DNA of 40,338 nt from Planktomarina sp. (lineage in GTDB: Bacteria; Pseudomonadota; Alphaproteobacteria; Rhodobacterales; Rhodobacteraceae), in assembly GCA_020629235.1 (NCBI GenBank), contig JAHDDS010000018.1:1-40338 (forward strand). The letters are read 5' to 3'. Each line of letters starts with the position of its first letter. Position 1 is the stretch's first letter. Positions 25,641-34,164 of this stretch are shown here, in pieces. The notes under the pieces are model-generated. The model did no database searches and was not told where the DNA came from. It worked only from the letters and a program-made list of their open reading frames with translations. The position numbers and the translations under genes were made by a program.

Positions 25641-27022
25641 GCGCCAACCCGTTCGAAGTAGTCGGCAAAGATATCATCCACGGCGGGTTCCACTGGCGGG
25701 ATTTCCCGCACAATCTTGGTGGTTTGCATAAAGTGCCGCCAATGCAAATTGTCAGCGAACGAATTGCCGCCCCACGTGCCGCAGCCCATGGACAAGGAAA
25801 ACGGCATGCCGTTGTTGAACGCGCCCCCCACAGCGATGCAGTGGGCCTGGTTCACGATCACCCGGCTTGTGGGCACGGCGTTGCCCAAATCCATGGCGCG
25901 ATTGTCTTGGCTTGTGTGCAGCCCCACCGAATGCCCTGCCCCCATGTGGGACAGGATCCGGTTCGCCAAAGCGCAAGCCGCATCAAAATCAGATGCGCGA
26001 TAAAGCGCCAGAACCCGCGAAAGCTTTTCGCCCGACAGTGGATGGTCCGGCCCCACGCCATCGGTTTCCACTGCCAGGAACTTGGTGGTCGCTGGCACAT
26101 CGCCTGTCAGCCCCAAGGCTTCAATCATGGGTTCAGCGTCTTGTGCGATGGCGGATCGGTTCAGATGCCCATCCGGCCACAGCGCGGAAACCACGCGGGC
26201 TTCGTCTGCGATGGTGGCCCCACCTGCCCGCGCCAGTTCTGCAACAAAGGCGTCGTAGACGTCATCCACCACGATAACAGCATTTTCAGACGAACAACTG
26301 GTGGCGTTGTCAAAACATTTCGACAGCGCAATTTTGTCGGCAGCCCCAGCCAGATCAGCAGTTTCATCCACGATGACCGTGGCGTTCCCGGCCCCCACAG
26401 CCAGGGCGGGTGTGCCGGAAGAATAGGCGCGTTTAACGTTGTTTTGCGATCCCGTCACCACGATCAAATCCGACAATTCCAACAAACGCTGGGTTTTCTC
26501 TTTGGTTCCTGGGGCGGGCACCATCTGCACCAAATCCCGGTCGATGCCGCATTTGTCGAATTCTGCGTGGATAAATTCCAGCAGGGTTTCACAGGTGGGC
26601 ACGCCTTTGGGCGACGGCGACAGGATGATCGCATTGCCGCACTTCAGCGCGTTGATGATGTTGTTGGCTGGTGTGGCCCCGGGGTTGGTGGACGGCACAA
26701 CTGCACCGATCACCCCCATAGGTCGGGCAATTTCTGTGATGCCTTTGGCCGGGTCTTCAGACACCACGCCATATGTTTTGGCCCCTTCGATGTCGCGCAT
26801 CAGGCCCAGGGTCTTGCGATGGTTCTTGGTGATCTTGTCCGGCACATTGCCCAGCCCTGTTGTTTTGACAGCCAGTTCAGCCAGGGCGCGGTTGCGGGCG
26901 GGTTCCATGATGGCCCAGGCCGCAGCTTTGGCCGCGCGGTCGTACAGCGCCTGGCTTCCATTCGCTTCAAAAGCGGTTTGGGCGGCGCGGGCACGGGCAA
27001 CAAGCTGTTCAATCTCGTCCAT
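25637..27022 (-). CDS. sauS: Acylating aldehyde dehydrogenase, probable sulfoacetaldehyde dehydrogenase SauS
   Basis: The 461-residue CoA-acylating aldehyde dehydrogenase would reduce sulfoacetyl-CoA to sulfoacetaldehyde. It resembles the EutE/AdhE-type fold: A-R-P-M-G-V-I-G-A-V-V-P-S-T-N-P near 99-114, S-S-G-T-P-A-L-A-V-G-A-G-N near 201-213 and the catalytic Cys243 in A-T-S-C-S-S-E-N. The C-terminal F-S-L-S-M-G-C-G-T-W-G-G-N and D-N-L-H-W-R-H pattern is what I recall from SauS, and distinguishes it from ethanolamine-type EutE. I chose the ATG at 27022; a GTG at 27034 would add four residues. It lies 72 bases downstream of tctC. Alternative substrates such as malonyl-CoA cannot be excluded. 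Confidence 0.75.
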   Translation of the reverse strand: MDEIEQLVARARAAQTAFEANGSQALYDRAAKAAAWAIMEPARNRALAELAVKTTGLGNVPDKITKNHRKTLGLMRDIEGAKTYGVVSEDPAKGITEIARPMGVIGAVVPSTNPGATPANNIINALKCGNAIILSPSPKGVPTCETLLEFIHAEFDKCGIDRDLVQMVPAPGTKEKTQRLLELSDLIVVTGSQNNVKRAYSSGTPALAVGAGNATVIVDETADLAGAADKIALSKCFDNATSCSSENAVIVVDDVYDAFVAELARAGGATIADEARVVSALWPDGHLNRSAIAQDAEPMIEALGLTGDVPATTKFLAVETDGVGPDHPLSGEKLSRVLALYRASDFDAACALANRILSHMGAGHSVGLHTSQDNRAMDLGNAVPTSRVIVNQAHCIAVGGAFNNGMPFSLSMGCGTWGGNSFADNLHWRHFMQTTKIVREIPPVEPAVDDIFADYFERVGA

Positions 27023-27057
27023 GGGGCATCTCACAGAAAATTAAATCGGATTGCGGT

Positions 27058-27083
27058 GCCTGCCCCGCGCAAACGGGACAGGC
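27058..27083 (-). other. Intercistronic hairpin between tctC and sauS
   Basis: As minus-strand RNA, the arms 27074-27083 and 27058-27067 form ten continuous pairs including one G-U, around a six-base loop. On the plus strand the same position is a mismatch, so the structure suits the transcript of this operon. No U-run follows it, so it is more likely an RNA-stabilising or processing element that keeps the binding-protein message abundant than a terminator. Confidence 0.5.
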
Positions 27084-27094
27084 CATAGCAGTCT

Positions 27095-28060
27095 TCAGAG
27101 ACCTTCCAAAAGCGTGGTCAGCGTTTCTTGGCGCTTGGCCCACATGGCTTGAACCTCTTCCCGGGTCATGATGTGCATGGGCGACCCGCCTGCTTTCATT
27201 TTGCCCGCAACGCGACCGTTCTTGAACATTTCCGGCACAGTGGCGGCCAGTTTGTCGATCACGGCTTGCGGTGTGCCCTTGGGCACCATGACACCGCGGA
27301 AGTTCACCGATGCGTTGTCGATGTCATAGCCTTGTTCCATCATTGTGGGCACGTCCGGCAGGAAGTCGTTGCGCGCCACGTCGAACACGCCCAGGATTTT
27401 GACAGTCCCGGCGGCTTGGGCCCGGAACGCGTCAGACAGGTTGTTCACACCGCCCATAACGTCGCCTGCGATCACGGCTTTCATGGCACCGGCGCCGCCC
27501 TTCTTGTTGGGGATATAGGCCAGTTTCACACCAGCCGCTTTTTCCAACTGCAAGGCTGCGATGTGGTGGCCCACAAACAGACCAGCGCCAGAAAATGTCA
27601 GCTTGCCGGGGTTGGCTTTGGCGAAATCAATGACATCGGCCATAGAGTTCATGTCGCTGTTTGCGGCCACAACGAACACCGCCGGGTCAGCGCCCCAGTT
27701 TGCGATGGGTTCAAAACTGTCGGTGGAATAGTCCACGCCACCCTTGATGGATTGCGCGATGAAGTGCGGCACGTTGTATGCGCCCAGGGTGTAACCATCG
27801 GCTTCCGCCTGCGTGGCGAACCAGTTCCAGCCGACCCGGCCACCGGCCCCCGGTTTGTTGATAATGGCGATGGGCATGCCCAAAGCATCTTCGTTGCCGG
27901 CCGTCATAGTGACGATGCGCGCTTGGAAGTCCGTGGCACCACCGGCGCCATAGCTGACCATCATCATAATCGGACGATCAGGATAGTTGTGGCCATCTGC
28001 CTGGGCTGTTCCCGTCAGGGCCATCAGTGCCAGTGCGGCACCTGCGATAAGCTTTTTCAT
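27095..28060 (-). CDS. Tripartite tricarboxylate transporter substrate-binding protein (TctC family)
   Basis: The 321-residue periplasmic receptor starts with a signal peptide (M-K-K-L-I-A-G then a hydrophobic stretch, cleavage after A-Q-A) and shows TctC/Bug family features: Y-P-D-R-P-I early in the mature part, S-Y-G-A-G-G-A-T-D with the loop that binds the carboxylate, and N-K-P-G-A-G-G-R-V-G. The ATG at 28060 has GGAGG seven bases upstream. It works with the TctA and TctB products. In this operon the likely ligand is sulfoacetate or a related small sulfonated acid, inferred from sauS and sauT. Confidence 0.9.
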   Translation of the reverse strand: MKKLIAGAALALMALTGTAQADGHNYPDRPIMMMVSYGAGGATDFQARIVTMTAGNEDALGMPIAIINKPGAGGRVGWNWFATQAEADGYTLGAYNVPHFIAQSIKGGVDYSTDSFEPIANWGADPAVFVVAANSDMNSMADVIDFAKANPGKLTFSGAGLFVGHHIAALQLEKAAGVKLAYIPNKKGGAGAMKAVIAGDVMGGVNNLSDAFRAQAAGTVKILGVFDVARNDFLPDVPTMMEQGYDIDNASVNFRGVMVPKGTPQAVIDKLAATVPEMFKNGRVAGKMKAGGSPMHIMTREEVQAMWAKRQETLTTLLEGL

Positions 28061-28109
28061 GTTTGGTCCTCCCAAAAGCTTGTGGTTTGCGTTCTGCCGC
28101 TGTTGCGGT

Positions 28110-28565
28110 TCAGAACAGTTTTTCTTTCGGCGTGTACACGTTCAACAAAACCGAAAAGAGAAGATACATCACAGCCACAAAGACAGCCGTGATTGCGAAA
28201 CGTTTGCCCCAGGTCCAAAGCCTGTTGTGCGGGGCCGGGTCATAAAGCGCGACCAGTACAAAGGTGGACAGCGCCGTGGCCGTGTAAAACCCCAATCCCT
28301 TGGCGGCCCAAAAGATGTATATCGCCCCGACCACGATCCCCGGCAGCATGTTTCGAAACATCTGGGCGCTGATGCCCTGATTGCCTGAACCATCGCCCAA
28401 CACTGCCGACGCCAAACCCCAAACCGCCAAAACAGCAAATACGGTGGCGACGATGCGCGGGAATAGAAACGCCGCCGCAGGTTCCGAAGTATAGCTGACA
28501 TAGCAAACCCACAGACCAACCAGGGTCAGTACCGCGGGGGGGATAATATGTTGCCAACGCGTCAT
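28110..28565 (-). CDS. Tripartite tricarboxylate transporter small membrane subunit (TctB family)
   Basis: The 151-residue product has about four transmembrane helices (near residues 8-26, 36-56, 75-95 and 120-140) and the A-F-L-F-P-R-I stretch common in TctB proteins. The ATG at 28565 overlaps the tctA stop (ATGA); a longer frame to 28604 lies inside tctA and is rejected. It is the small, poorly conserved membrane subunit, recognised mainly by size, topology and position between tctA and tctC. Confidence 0.85.
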   Translation of the reverse strand: MTRWQHIIPPAVLTLVGLWVCYVSYTSEPAAAFLFPRIVATVFAVLAVWGLASAVLGDGSGNQGISAQMFRNMLPGIVVGAIYIFWAAKGLGFYTATALSTFVLVALYDPAPHNRLWTWGKRFAITAVFVAVMYLLFSVLLNVYTPKEKLF

Positions 28566-30115
28566 GACTGCCCCCCATGGGCTTGGGTGCGGCGGCTGAT
28601 CCACACGGCATAGGCGATGGATGCCAGCGCCAGCGCGATCAGGACTTTATTCATGGTGCCGCGCAAAAAGTATTCAAACACCCCGTTTTGGGCCGCCGCA
28701 ATGGTGGCCCCTTCCACGAAGTTGCCTTCCGCAATGGGACCCAAGATCAGCCCCAGCACCAGGGGTGCAGCCGAATACCCCCAGCGTTCCAAGAAATACA
28801 TGCCCGTGCCCAGGCACAGCATGATGAACACGTCATTCATCGACAGTTGCACCGAATAACTGCCGAACAGCGCCAGGGCCAACACCACTGCGGCCATGGT
28901 GGAATGGTGCACCTTCACGATTTTGGCCACCATGCCCGCGATGATGATCCCAAAGAAACACATCAGAACTTGGCCCAACAGCATAGAGTTGATGAACGGC
29001 CACACCACGTTGGGGTGGAAGGTGAAGATATCGGGCCCCGGAAAAATACCGTGGATGATCAACCCGCCCAGAAGCACAGCAGCGGTGGGCGAACCGGGGA
29101 TCGACAGCGTCAACAGCGGCACCAGTGACGGCCCCACCATGGCGTTGTTGGCGCTTTCGGCAGAAATGATGCCTTCGGGGTGGCCTGTGCCGAATTTTTC
29201 ACGCTCTTTCGAAAAGTTGCGCGATTGGTCATAGGCCACCAAACCAGCAATCTGGCCGCCGACGCCTGGGATCAACCCCACGATGGACCCCACAAGCGTG
29301 CCGATGGACAGCGACCGGCCGTATTTAAACACCTCTACAAACGACGCGCCGATGGAACTGATCCAGCCGAGACCCGCGCCCAAGACGCCGCTTGCTTGGG
29401 CGGATAATGCATCGCGCGGTGTCGCGGCAGATTGCAGGTCGGACGCGGTGCGTCCTTTGGCAAACATCGAAATCACCTGCGGTATGGCAAACAGGCCGAT
29501 CAATGCGGGGATAATGTGGATGCCCCCCGACAGGGACGGATGGAAGATAAATCGCTGCGCGCCGATGATGTCGTCAAACCCAATGGTGCCCAACCACATG
29601 CCCACGCAGCCAGCCAACAGCCCCTTCACTACGGACTTGCTGTCCAGCGTGGCGATGACCGTGACCCCCACGATGGCCAACCAAAACAACTGGGACGGAC
29701 CGAACGCCAGGGCCCATTGGGCCAAGACGGGCGTCAACCAGATCAGTAGAAATACACCGATCACACCGCCGATCAGCGACGAAATGAAGGACAGCTGCAG
29801 CGCGCGACGGCCTTCGCCCCGGGCGGCCATGGTGTGCCCGTCTAAGGTGGTGGCGATATTGGCGGGCGCGCCGGGGATTTTCAGCAAAATCGCGGACACG
29901 GCCCCGCCCGCAACGGTGGATGTGTAAAGCGCCCCCAGCAAAATCAGCCCGTGCACGGGTTCCATGCGAAACGTAAACGGAATGGCCAATGCCACAGCCA
30001 TGGTGGGGGACAAGCCAGGCGTGGCCCCCAAAATCAGCCCACCGATCGTCCCGATCAGCAAAAGCATCATGGACCAAGGTTCAAAAACTGGTCCAAACCA
30101 CGCCAAGAATTCCAT
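28562..30115 (-). CDS. Tripartite tricarboxylate transporter large membrane subunit (TctA family)
   Basis: This 517-residue protein has about 11-12 transmembrane helices and forms the translocation channel of a secondary, ion-coupled importer. TctA hallmarks are present: G-A-T-P-G-L-S-P-T-M-A near residues 31-41, K-I-P-G-A-P-A-N-I-A-T-T-L-D-G, and in the second half G-L-I-P-G-V-G-G-Q-I-A-G and S-I-P-G-S-P-T-A-A-V. I chose the ATG at 30115; a GTG at 30136 would add seven residues. It is the first gene of the probable sulfoacetate operon and diverges from the LacI-type regulator gene. Confidence 0.92.
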   Translation of the reverse strand: MEFLAWFGPVFEPWSMMLLLIGTIGGLILGATPGLSPTMAVALAIPFTFRMEPVHGLILLGALYTSTVAGGAVSAILLKIPGAPANIATTLDGHTMAARGEGRRALQLSFISSLIGGVIGVFLLIWLTPVLAQWALAFGPSQLFWLAIVGVTVIATLDSKSVVKGLLAGCVGMWLGTIGFDDIIGAQRFIFHPSLSGGIHIIPALIGLFAIPQVISMFAKGRTASDLQSAATPRDALSAQASGVLGAGLGWISSIGASFVEVFKYGRSLSIGTLVGSIVGLIPGVGGQIAGLVAYDQSRNFSKEREKFGTGHPEGIISAESANNAMVGPSLVPLLTLSIPGSPTAAVLLGGLIIHGIFPGPDIFTFHPNVVWPFINSMLLGQVLMCFFGIIIAGMVAKIVKVHHSTMAAVVLALALFGSYSVQLSMNDVFIMLCLGTGMYFLERWGYSAAPLVLGLILGPIAEGNFVEGATIAAAQNGVFEYFLRGTMNKVLIALALASIAYAVWISRRTQAHGGQS

Positions 30116-30167
30116 CGCAGCGTTTCCCCACCACACAGCGCATTTCGTTGACTTCCCACGCTAGCCA

Positions 30168-30195
30168 ATGAAAATAGGAATGCAAATGTTTTCAT
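30168..30195. promoter_or_regulatory. Candidate LacI-family operator between tctA and the regulator gene
   Basis: TGCAAATGTTTTCA (30181-30194) is a 14-base imperfect palindrome with five of seven pairs matching, close to the form used by LacI-family proteins. It sits inside a wider perfect seven-base inverted repeat, ATGAAAA (30168-30174) and TTTTCAT (30189-30195). It lies in the only intergenic space shared by the operon and its presumed regulator. Confidence 0.55.
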
Positions 30196-30219
30196 AAATC
30201 ACCCCGAAACGGCGATTAA

Positions 30220-31245
30220 ATGCCTGATAAGATTACCAAATCCGCTGATATCGTCGCCGTTGCCAAGGCTGCAAAAGTCTCTATTTCCACTGTGTCGCGC
30301 ACATTCAATCACCCCGACTTGGTGAAGCCTGCGACTCGTAAAAAGATTGAAGCCACGGTCAAACGCCTGGGCTATATCCGCAACCGCGCCGCCCAAACCA
30401 TCCATGGCATCCGCAGCGGTACGATTGGCCTGATTGTGCCCACCATTGATCACATGATTTTCGCGGAATTGGTGCAAAGCTTTTCGGACCAAATTGACGC
30501 CAAAGGCTTTACCCTGCTGTTGGCGTCCCACGGGTATGACCTGGACCGCGAATACAGTCTGACCCGCAAAATGCTGGAACACCGGGTGGATGGGCTGGCC
30601 TTGATCGGTCTGGACCACGCCGCAGAAACGGAACGCTTGTTGGACCAACAAACCACCCCAGCCGCACTGCTGTGGAACTATCAAACCCCCAGCCCCCTGC
30701 CCTGCATTGGGACGGACAATGTCATGGCGGGACGCATGGCCGCACGGCATGTGTTGGATCAAGGGCATCGCGACATCGCGCTTGTCTTGCCCCCGGCCCA
30801 AGACAATGACCGCGCCGCACACCGGATCACGGGCATCTTGTCCGAATTGCAGCGCGCGGGATTGGCCGTGCCGGACGATTGCATTGTCGAAACCCCGTAC
30901 AGTGTGGCGGATGCCAAGGCAGCCGGGCGACACTTGTTCGAAACCCAACGTCCAACGGCGGTGATTTGCGGCAACGATGTTTTGGCAGCGGGGCTTTTGC
31001 TGGCGGCCCAGCAAATGAAACTGCGCGTCCCCCAAGATGTGGCCGTTGTGGGCATCGGCGATTTCAAAGGATCGCGCGACTTGGAACCGGCCTTGACCAC
31101 TGTGCGCATTCCCGCCCGCCAGATCGGCGCGATTGCCGCTGACAAACTTTGCGCGTCGATCGTGACCCCGGACACCGCCATGGACAGCTGTCACGTGATG
31201 CCAGAATTAATCGTGCGCGCCTCTAGCACCGCACAGCGCCACTAG
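30220..31245 (+). CDS. LacI-family transcriptional regulator
   Basis: The 341-residue protein has the LacI-type N-terminal DNA-binding domain: D-I-V-A-V-A-K-A-A-K-V-S-I-S-T-V-S-R-T-F around residues 10-29, then the hinge helix with R-N-R-A-A-Q-T. A periplasmic-binding-protein-like effector domain follows from about residue 65 (G-L-I-V-P-T-I through V-A-V-V-G-I-G-D-F). It diverges from tctA-tctB-tctC-sauS-sauT and probably represses that operon until the imported acid or a derivative binds. The start codon has only a weak Shine-Dalgarno. It ends ahead of a bidirectional terminator. Confidence 0.9.
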   Translation: MPDKITKSADIVAVAKAAKVSISTVSRTFNHPDLVKPATRKKIEATVKRLGYIRNRAAQTIHGIRSGTIGLIVPTIDHMIFAELVQSFSDQIDAKGFTLLLASHGYDLDREYSLTRKMLEHRVDGLALIGLDHAAETERLLDQQTTPAALLWNYQTPSPLPCIGTDNVMAGRMAARHVLDQGHRDIALVLPPAQDNDRAAHRITGILSELQRAGLAVPDDCIVETPYSVADAKAAGRHLFETQRPTAVICGNDVLAAGLLLAAQQMKLRVPQDVAVVGIGDFKGSRDLEPALTTVRIPARQIGAIAADKLCASIVTPDTAMDSCHVMPELIVRASSTAQRH

Positions 31246-31263
31246 GCCAACCGTCATCGCAAC

Positions 31264-31298
31264 AAAAAGGGCCGCCCGAACATGCCGGGCGGCCCTTT
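31264..31298. terminator. Bidirectional rho-independent terminator
   Basis: A ten-base GC-rich stem (31269-31278 with 31286-31295) and seven-base loop is flanked by five A residues on the left and TTT on the right. It therefore gives a hairpin plus U-run for both strands. It lies between the ends of the convergent lacI-type gene and the tau transporter operon. Confidence 0.9.
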
Positions 31299-31319
31299 GC
31301 AATGCACTGCGTCCACAGG

Positions 31320-33248
31320 TCAGCCCATGCCGCGCCATGGAATGGTTTTTTCAATCACCCACCGCATCATCAGGTCGAACATCAGACCCAAGATCCCCAT
31401 GATCAGGATGGTGACCCAGATCAATTCATAGTCTGACACGGTCCGGGCGATGTTTTCGATGAAGCCGATGCCGGTGGTGCCAGCCAACATTTCAGCGGCC
31501 ACCAACGTGCCCCAACATACCCCCACTGCGATGCGAATACCCGTCAAGATTTCGGGCAAAGCATTGGGGAAAATCACGGTCCACATGATCTGCCGATCCG
31601 TTGCGCCCAGTGAATGCGACGCCCTGATCTTTGACAGCTTGACCCCTGACGCCCCTGTGCGGGCGGAAATCACCATGATCGCAAACGCCACCATGAACAG
31701 CAGGAAAATCTTACCGTCGTCTTGAATGCCGAAGATCGTCAGGATCAGCGGTGCCCACGCCAAGGGCGGCACGGGACGGTACAGTTCGATCAAAGGATCG
31801 AAGAACGACTTGAAGAACTTCGAAACACCCATGAACAGCCCCAGCGGCACGCCCAACAAAATACCCAGTCCAAGCGCCACCAGCACCCGGAAAAGAGAGT
31901 CCCAGATGTGACCATCTAACATGGGGAAGTGCCCAAGATTTACGTCCCCCGTTGCCACGTCCAGCAACTTGTCTTTGAAATTCGGCTGAATTGTACCGTC
32001 TGATCCGTGGCGGGCATATTCGCCCGGCCAAGCATCGGCGATCCAATCCGGCACGAAGAACGCCACAACGTCAGCCACAGCAACCCAATCCCACCACAAC
32101 AGCGGGAAACCGCGATAGCCGCCGCCATTTTCCAAATCTGGATTGGCCAAACGTCCAAAAGTGGCCACAACGTCCGTGGGCTTGGGCAACCAGCGGGCGG
32201 ACCCTTGTTCTGTACACTGGGTGGCCGATTTCACGATGCCGGGTCCAGGAAACAACAGCGCATCCGCGATGCGAAACGCCCCTTGGGCGCGGCTGCTGGA
32301 CTTATCCAGACCCACCACCGCTTCGTTCACTTCTTCCAACGCGGCGGCCGGGAAAATCAGCCCGTCGTCCAAGCGACGGAAAATGCGTTCCACCGCTTTC
32401 ACATAGGCCACGCGCGCATCGGCGGTCGCTTCATCAAAATCGCCAGCTTCGTTGACGGCTTTCAAGGCGTCGATGCGGGCTTTGGTATCTGCAATCAGAA
32501 GGTCGTTGGCGGCGTTCTTGTTGCGGATTTTGTTGAAGTCCCCTGCGATTTCAGCAGCTTGCGTTGCAGCGTTGTCAAACATCACCCCGCGTGCAGTGGT
32601 GGGCAGAATGGGAATTTCCACAAAGGTCGTGCCCCACTTGGGCTGTTGCAAAGCCTCTGCCGACGGGGTCATCCCATCGTGGCCTGCATCCAAAAAGCCG
32701 CTGAGCCCATCAATCCGTTTGGCAATATCCGACAAACCGCTGCGCGCTTCATCCGACATATTGGCCGGGTCCGACGAATTGGCGATCAACGCTTTGGTCT
32801 GATCCACCAGCACGGCCAATTCGGCCTTTTCATCTGCCGTAAATGGGGTCGATGCCAGCTGGGCCTGCAAAACATCCAGTTGGTCAGAATTTCGCGCCGC
32901 CAGCAAGGTCGACTTGTAATACCGTGATCCGATGGGCAGCGACGCTTTGATCGGCCCCACAGATTCTTCCAACTTGGCCACTTGGCACATATTGTTGGCC
33001 GCTTCAGGGAAATAGGCGCGCCCCACCCCCCAAGAGAAATAGAACCACACCAAGAACAAGGCACAGACCCCGGTCACAGACCAGTACCACCCGCCCTTTG
33101 TGCGCACCGGGTCGCCGAATACTTCGTCATTTTCGGTCAGGCGTCCTTGGCGGCGGCCATGGAAAATTGACCACGCAAAGGCGATCAAAAAAATTGGGAT
33201 CAGGATCGCAGCAACGATCGCGCGGTTGTCAGAAAGCGAATCAAGCAC
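31320..33248 (-). CDS. tauC: ABC transporter permease, TauC-like, with long N-terminal extracytoplasmic region
   Basis: The 642-residue product is over twice the length of ordinary TauC/SsuC permeases. Residues 447-642 are the usual permease domain, with helices, the S-L-G-A-T-D-R-Q-I-M cytoplasmic loop and F-P-N-A-L-P. Ahead of it are helices at about 9-28 and 53-76 and then a region of roughly 290 residues, mostly charged and helix-prone (for example A-K-L-E-E-S-V and D-T-K-A-R-I-D-A-L-K), expected outside the membrane, and another hydrophobic stretch near 385-405. The start is GTG at 33248 with GAGGAG upstream, overlapping tauB by eight bases. It pairs with TauB and TauA. The role of the added region is unknown. 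Confidence 0.85.
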   Translation of the reverse strand: MLDSLSDNRAIVAAILIPIFLIAFAWSIFHGRRQGRLTENDEVFGDPVRTKGGWYWSVTGVCALFLVWFYFSWGVGRAYFPEAANNMCQVAKLEESVGPIKASLPIGSRYYKSTLLAARNSDQLDVLQAQLASTPFTADEKAELAVLVDQTKALIANSSDPANMSDEARSGLSDIAKRIDGLSGFLDAGHDGMTPSAEALQQPKWGTTFVEIPILPTTARGVMFDNAATQAAEIAGDFNKIRNKNAANDLLIADTKARIDALKAVNEAGDFDEATADARVAYVKAVERIFRRLDDGLIFPAAALEEVNEAVVGLDKSSSRAQGAFRIADALLFPGPGIVKSATQCTEQGSARWLPKPTDVVATFGRLANPDLENGGGYRGFPLLWWDWVAVADVVAFFVPDWIADAWPGEYARHGSDGTIQPNFKDKLLDVATGDVNLGHFPMLDGHIWDSLFRVLVALGLGILLGVPLGLFMGVSKFFKSFFDPLIELYRPVPPLAWAPLILTIFGIQDDGKIFLLFMVAFAIMVISARTGASGVKLSKIRASHSLGATDRQIMWTVIFPNALPEILTGIRIAVGVCWGTLVAAEMLAGTTGIGFIENIARTVSDYELIWVTILIMGILGLMFDLMMRWVIEKTIPWRGMG

Positions 33249-34038
33249 GGCCCATGATCTCCTCTTCCATGTCCCAGATCATCGTCAGGATTTCCTCACG
33301 CACCTCGGAAAACTGGGGGTCTTTTTTAATGTCACGCAGGGATTCTTTCAGGCCGCGTTCGGCAAACGGCAGCCGATATTCTTTGTGCACCCGCCCAGGC
33401 CGCGGGGCCATAACGAACAGCCGTTCGCCCAAGAGCAGTGCCTCTTCCACCGAGTGGGTGATGATCATGATGGTCTTGCCGGTTTCTTTCCAGATTTCCA
33501 GCACCAGCGACTGCATCTTTTCGCGCGTCAACGCGTCCAGCGCGCCAAGCGGTTCATCCATCAAAATCACGTCGGGTTCGTTGATCAAACAACGGGCCAA
33601 AGCCACGCGCTGCTGCATGCCCCCCGACAGCTGGTATGTGGGCGTGTCACCGAACCCTTGCAGGCCGACGATATCCAACCACTTGTCCACCAGGCGGGCG
33701 TTTTCATCTTTGTCGTTTCCGCGCATCCGCAGGCCATAATCCACGTTGCGCGACACGGGCAGCCATTCAAACAATGCGCCCTGCTGAAACACCATTCCGC
33801 GTTCCACGCCCGGCCCTTCAATCAGCGTGTCCCCCAATTTGGCATGTCCACCCGTTGGGGGCACAAAGCCCGCGATGGCGTTCAGCAATGTGGTCTTGCC
33901 GCAGCCAGAGGGGCCCAAAACCGACAACAACTCCCCCTTCTTTAAGTTGAAGTTAATGTCTTTCAGCGCTTCCACCTTGCCGCCCGTTTGCGGGTTGGTG
34001 AAGGTCATACTCAGGTTGTCACAGACAAGATCTGCCAT
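33241..34038 (-). CDS. tauB: Taurine-type ABC transporter ATP-binding protein
   Basis: The 265-residue ATPase has Walker A G-P-S-G-C-G-K-T-T near residue 43, signature L-S-G-G-M-Q-Q-R-V-A-L-A-R and Walker B with D-loop L-M-D-E-P-L-G-A-L-D. It is closest in pattern to the nitrate/sulfonate/taurine class. The Q-loop F-Q-Q-G-A-L-F-E-W-L-P is of TauB type. It is encoded 126 bases downstream of tauA, past a hairpin, and its end overlaps the permease start. The partner genes define its substrate. Confidence 0.9.
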   Translation of the reverse strand: MADLVCDNLSMTFTNPQTGGKVEALKDINFNLKKGELLSVLGPSGCGKTTLLNAIAGFVPPTGGHAKLGDTLIEGPGVERGMVFQQGALFEWLPVSRNVDYGLRMRGNDKDENARLVDKWLDIVGLQGFGDTPTYQLSGGMQQRVALARCLINEPDVILMDEPLGALDALTREKMQSLVLEIWKETGKTIMIITHSVEEALLLGERLFVMAPRPGRVHKEYRLPFAERGLKESLRDIKKDPQFSEVREEILTMIWDMEEEIMGRA

Positions 34039-34121
34039 GGTCGTTTTCGCTTTTGATATGGCGCCGAAGGCCCGGCGGTGGCTTCAAATATGCGGAACAC
34101 GCACCGCAGTTCTGTCAGATG

Positions 34122-34143
34122 AAGGGGCCAAAACTGGCCCCTT
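34122..34143 (-). other. Intercistronic hairpin between tauA and tauB
   Basis: AAGGGGCCA (34122-34130) and TGGCCCCTT (34135-34143) form a perfect nine-base stem with a four-base loop. No U-run follows on the minus strand, so it probably acts as a weak attenuator or a 3' stabiliser of the tauA message. This would allow excess binding protein over TauB and TauC. Confidence 0.6.
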
Positions 34144-34164
34144 CCTTGCTTTCCAACGAAGCGA

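Noticed and set aside
25622-27088. 488-codon plus-strand frame opposite sauS
   Set aside because: The minus strand encodes a full acylating aldehyde dehydrogenase; the plus frame has shadow-like composition and no motif.
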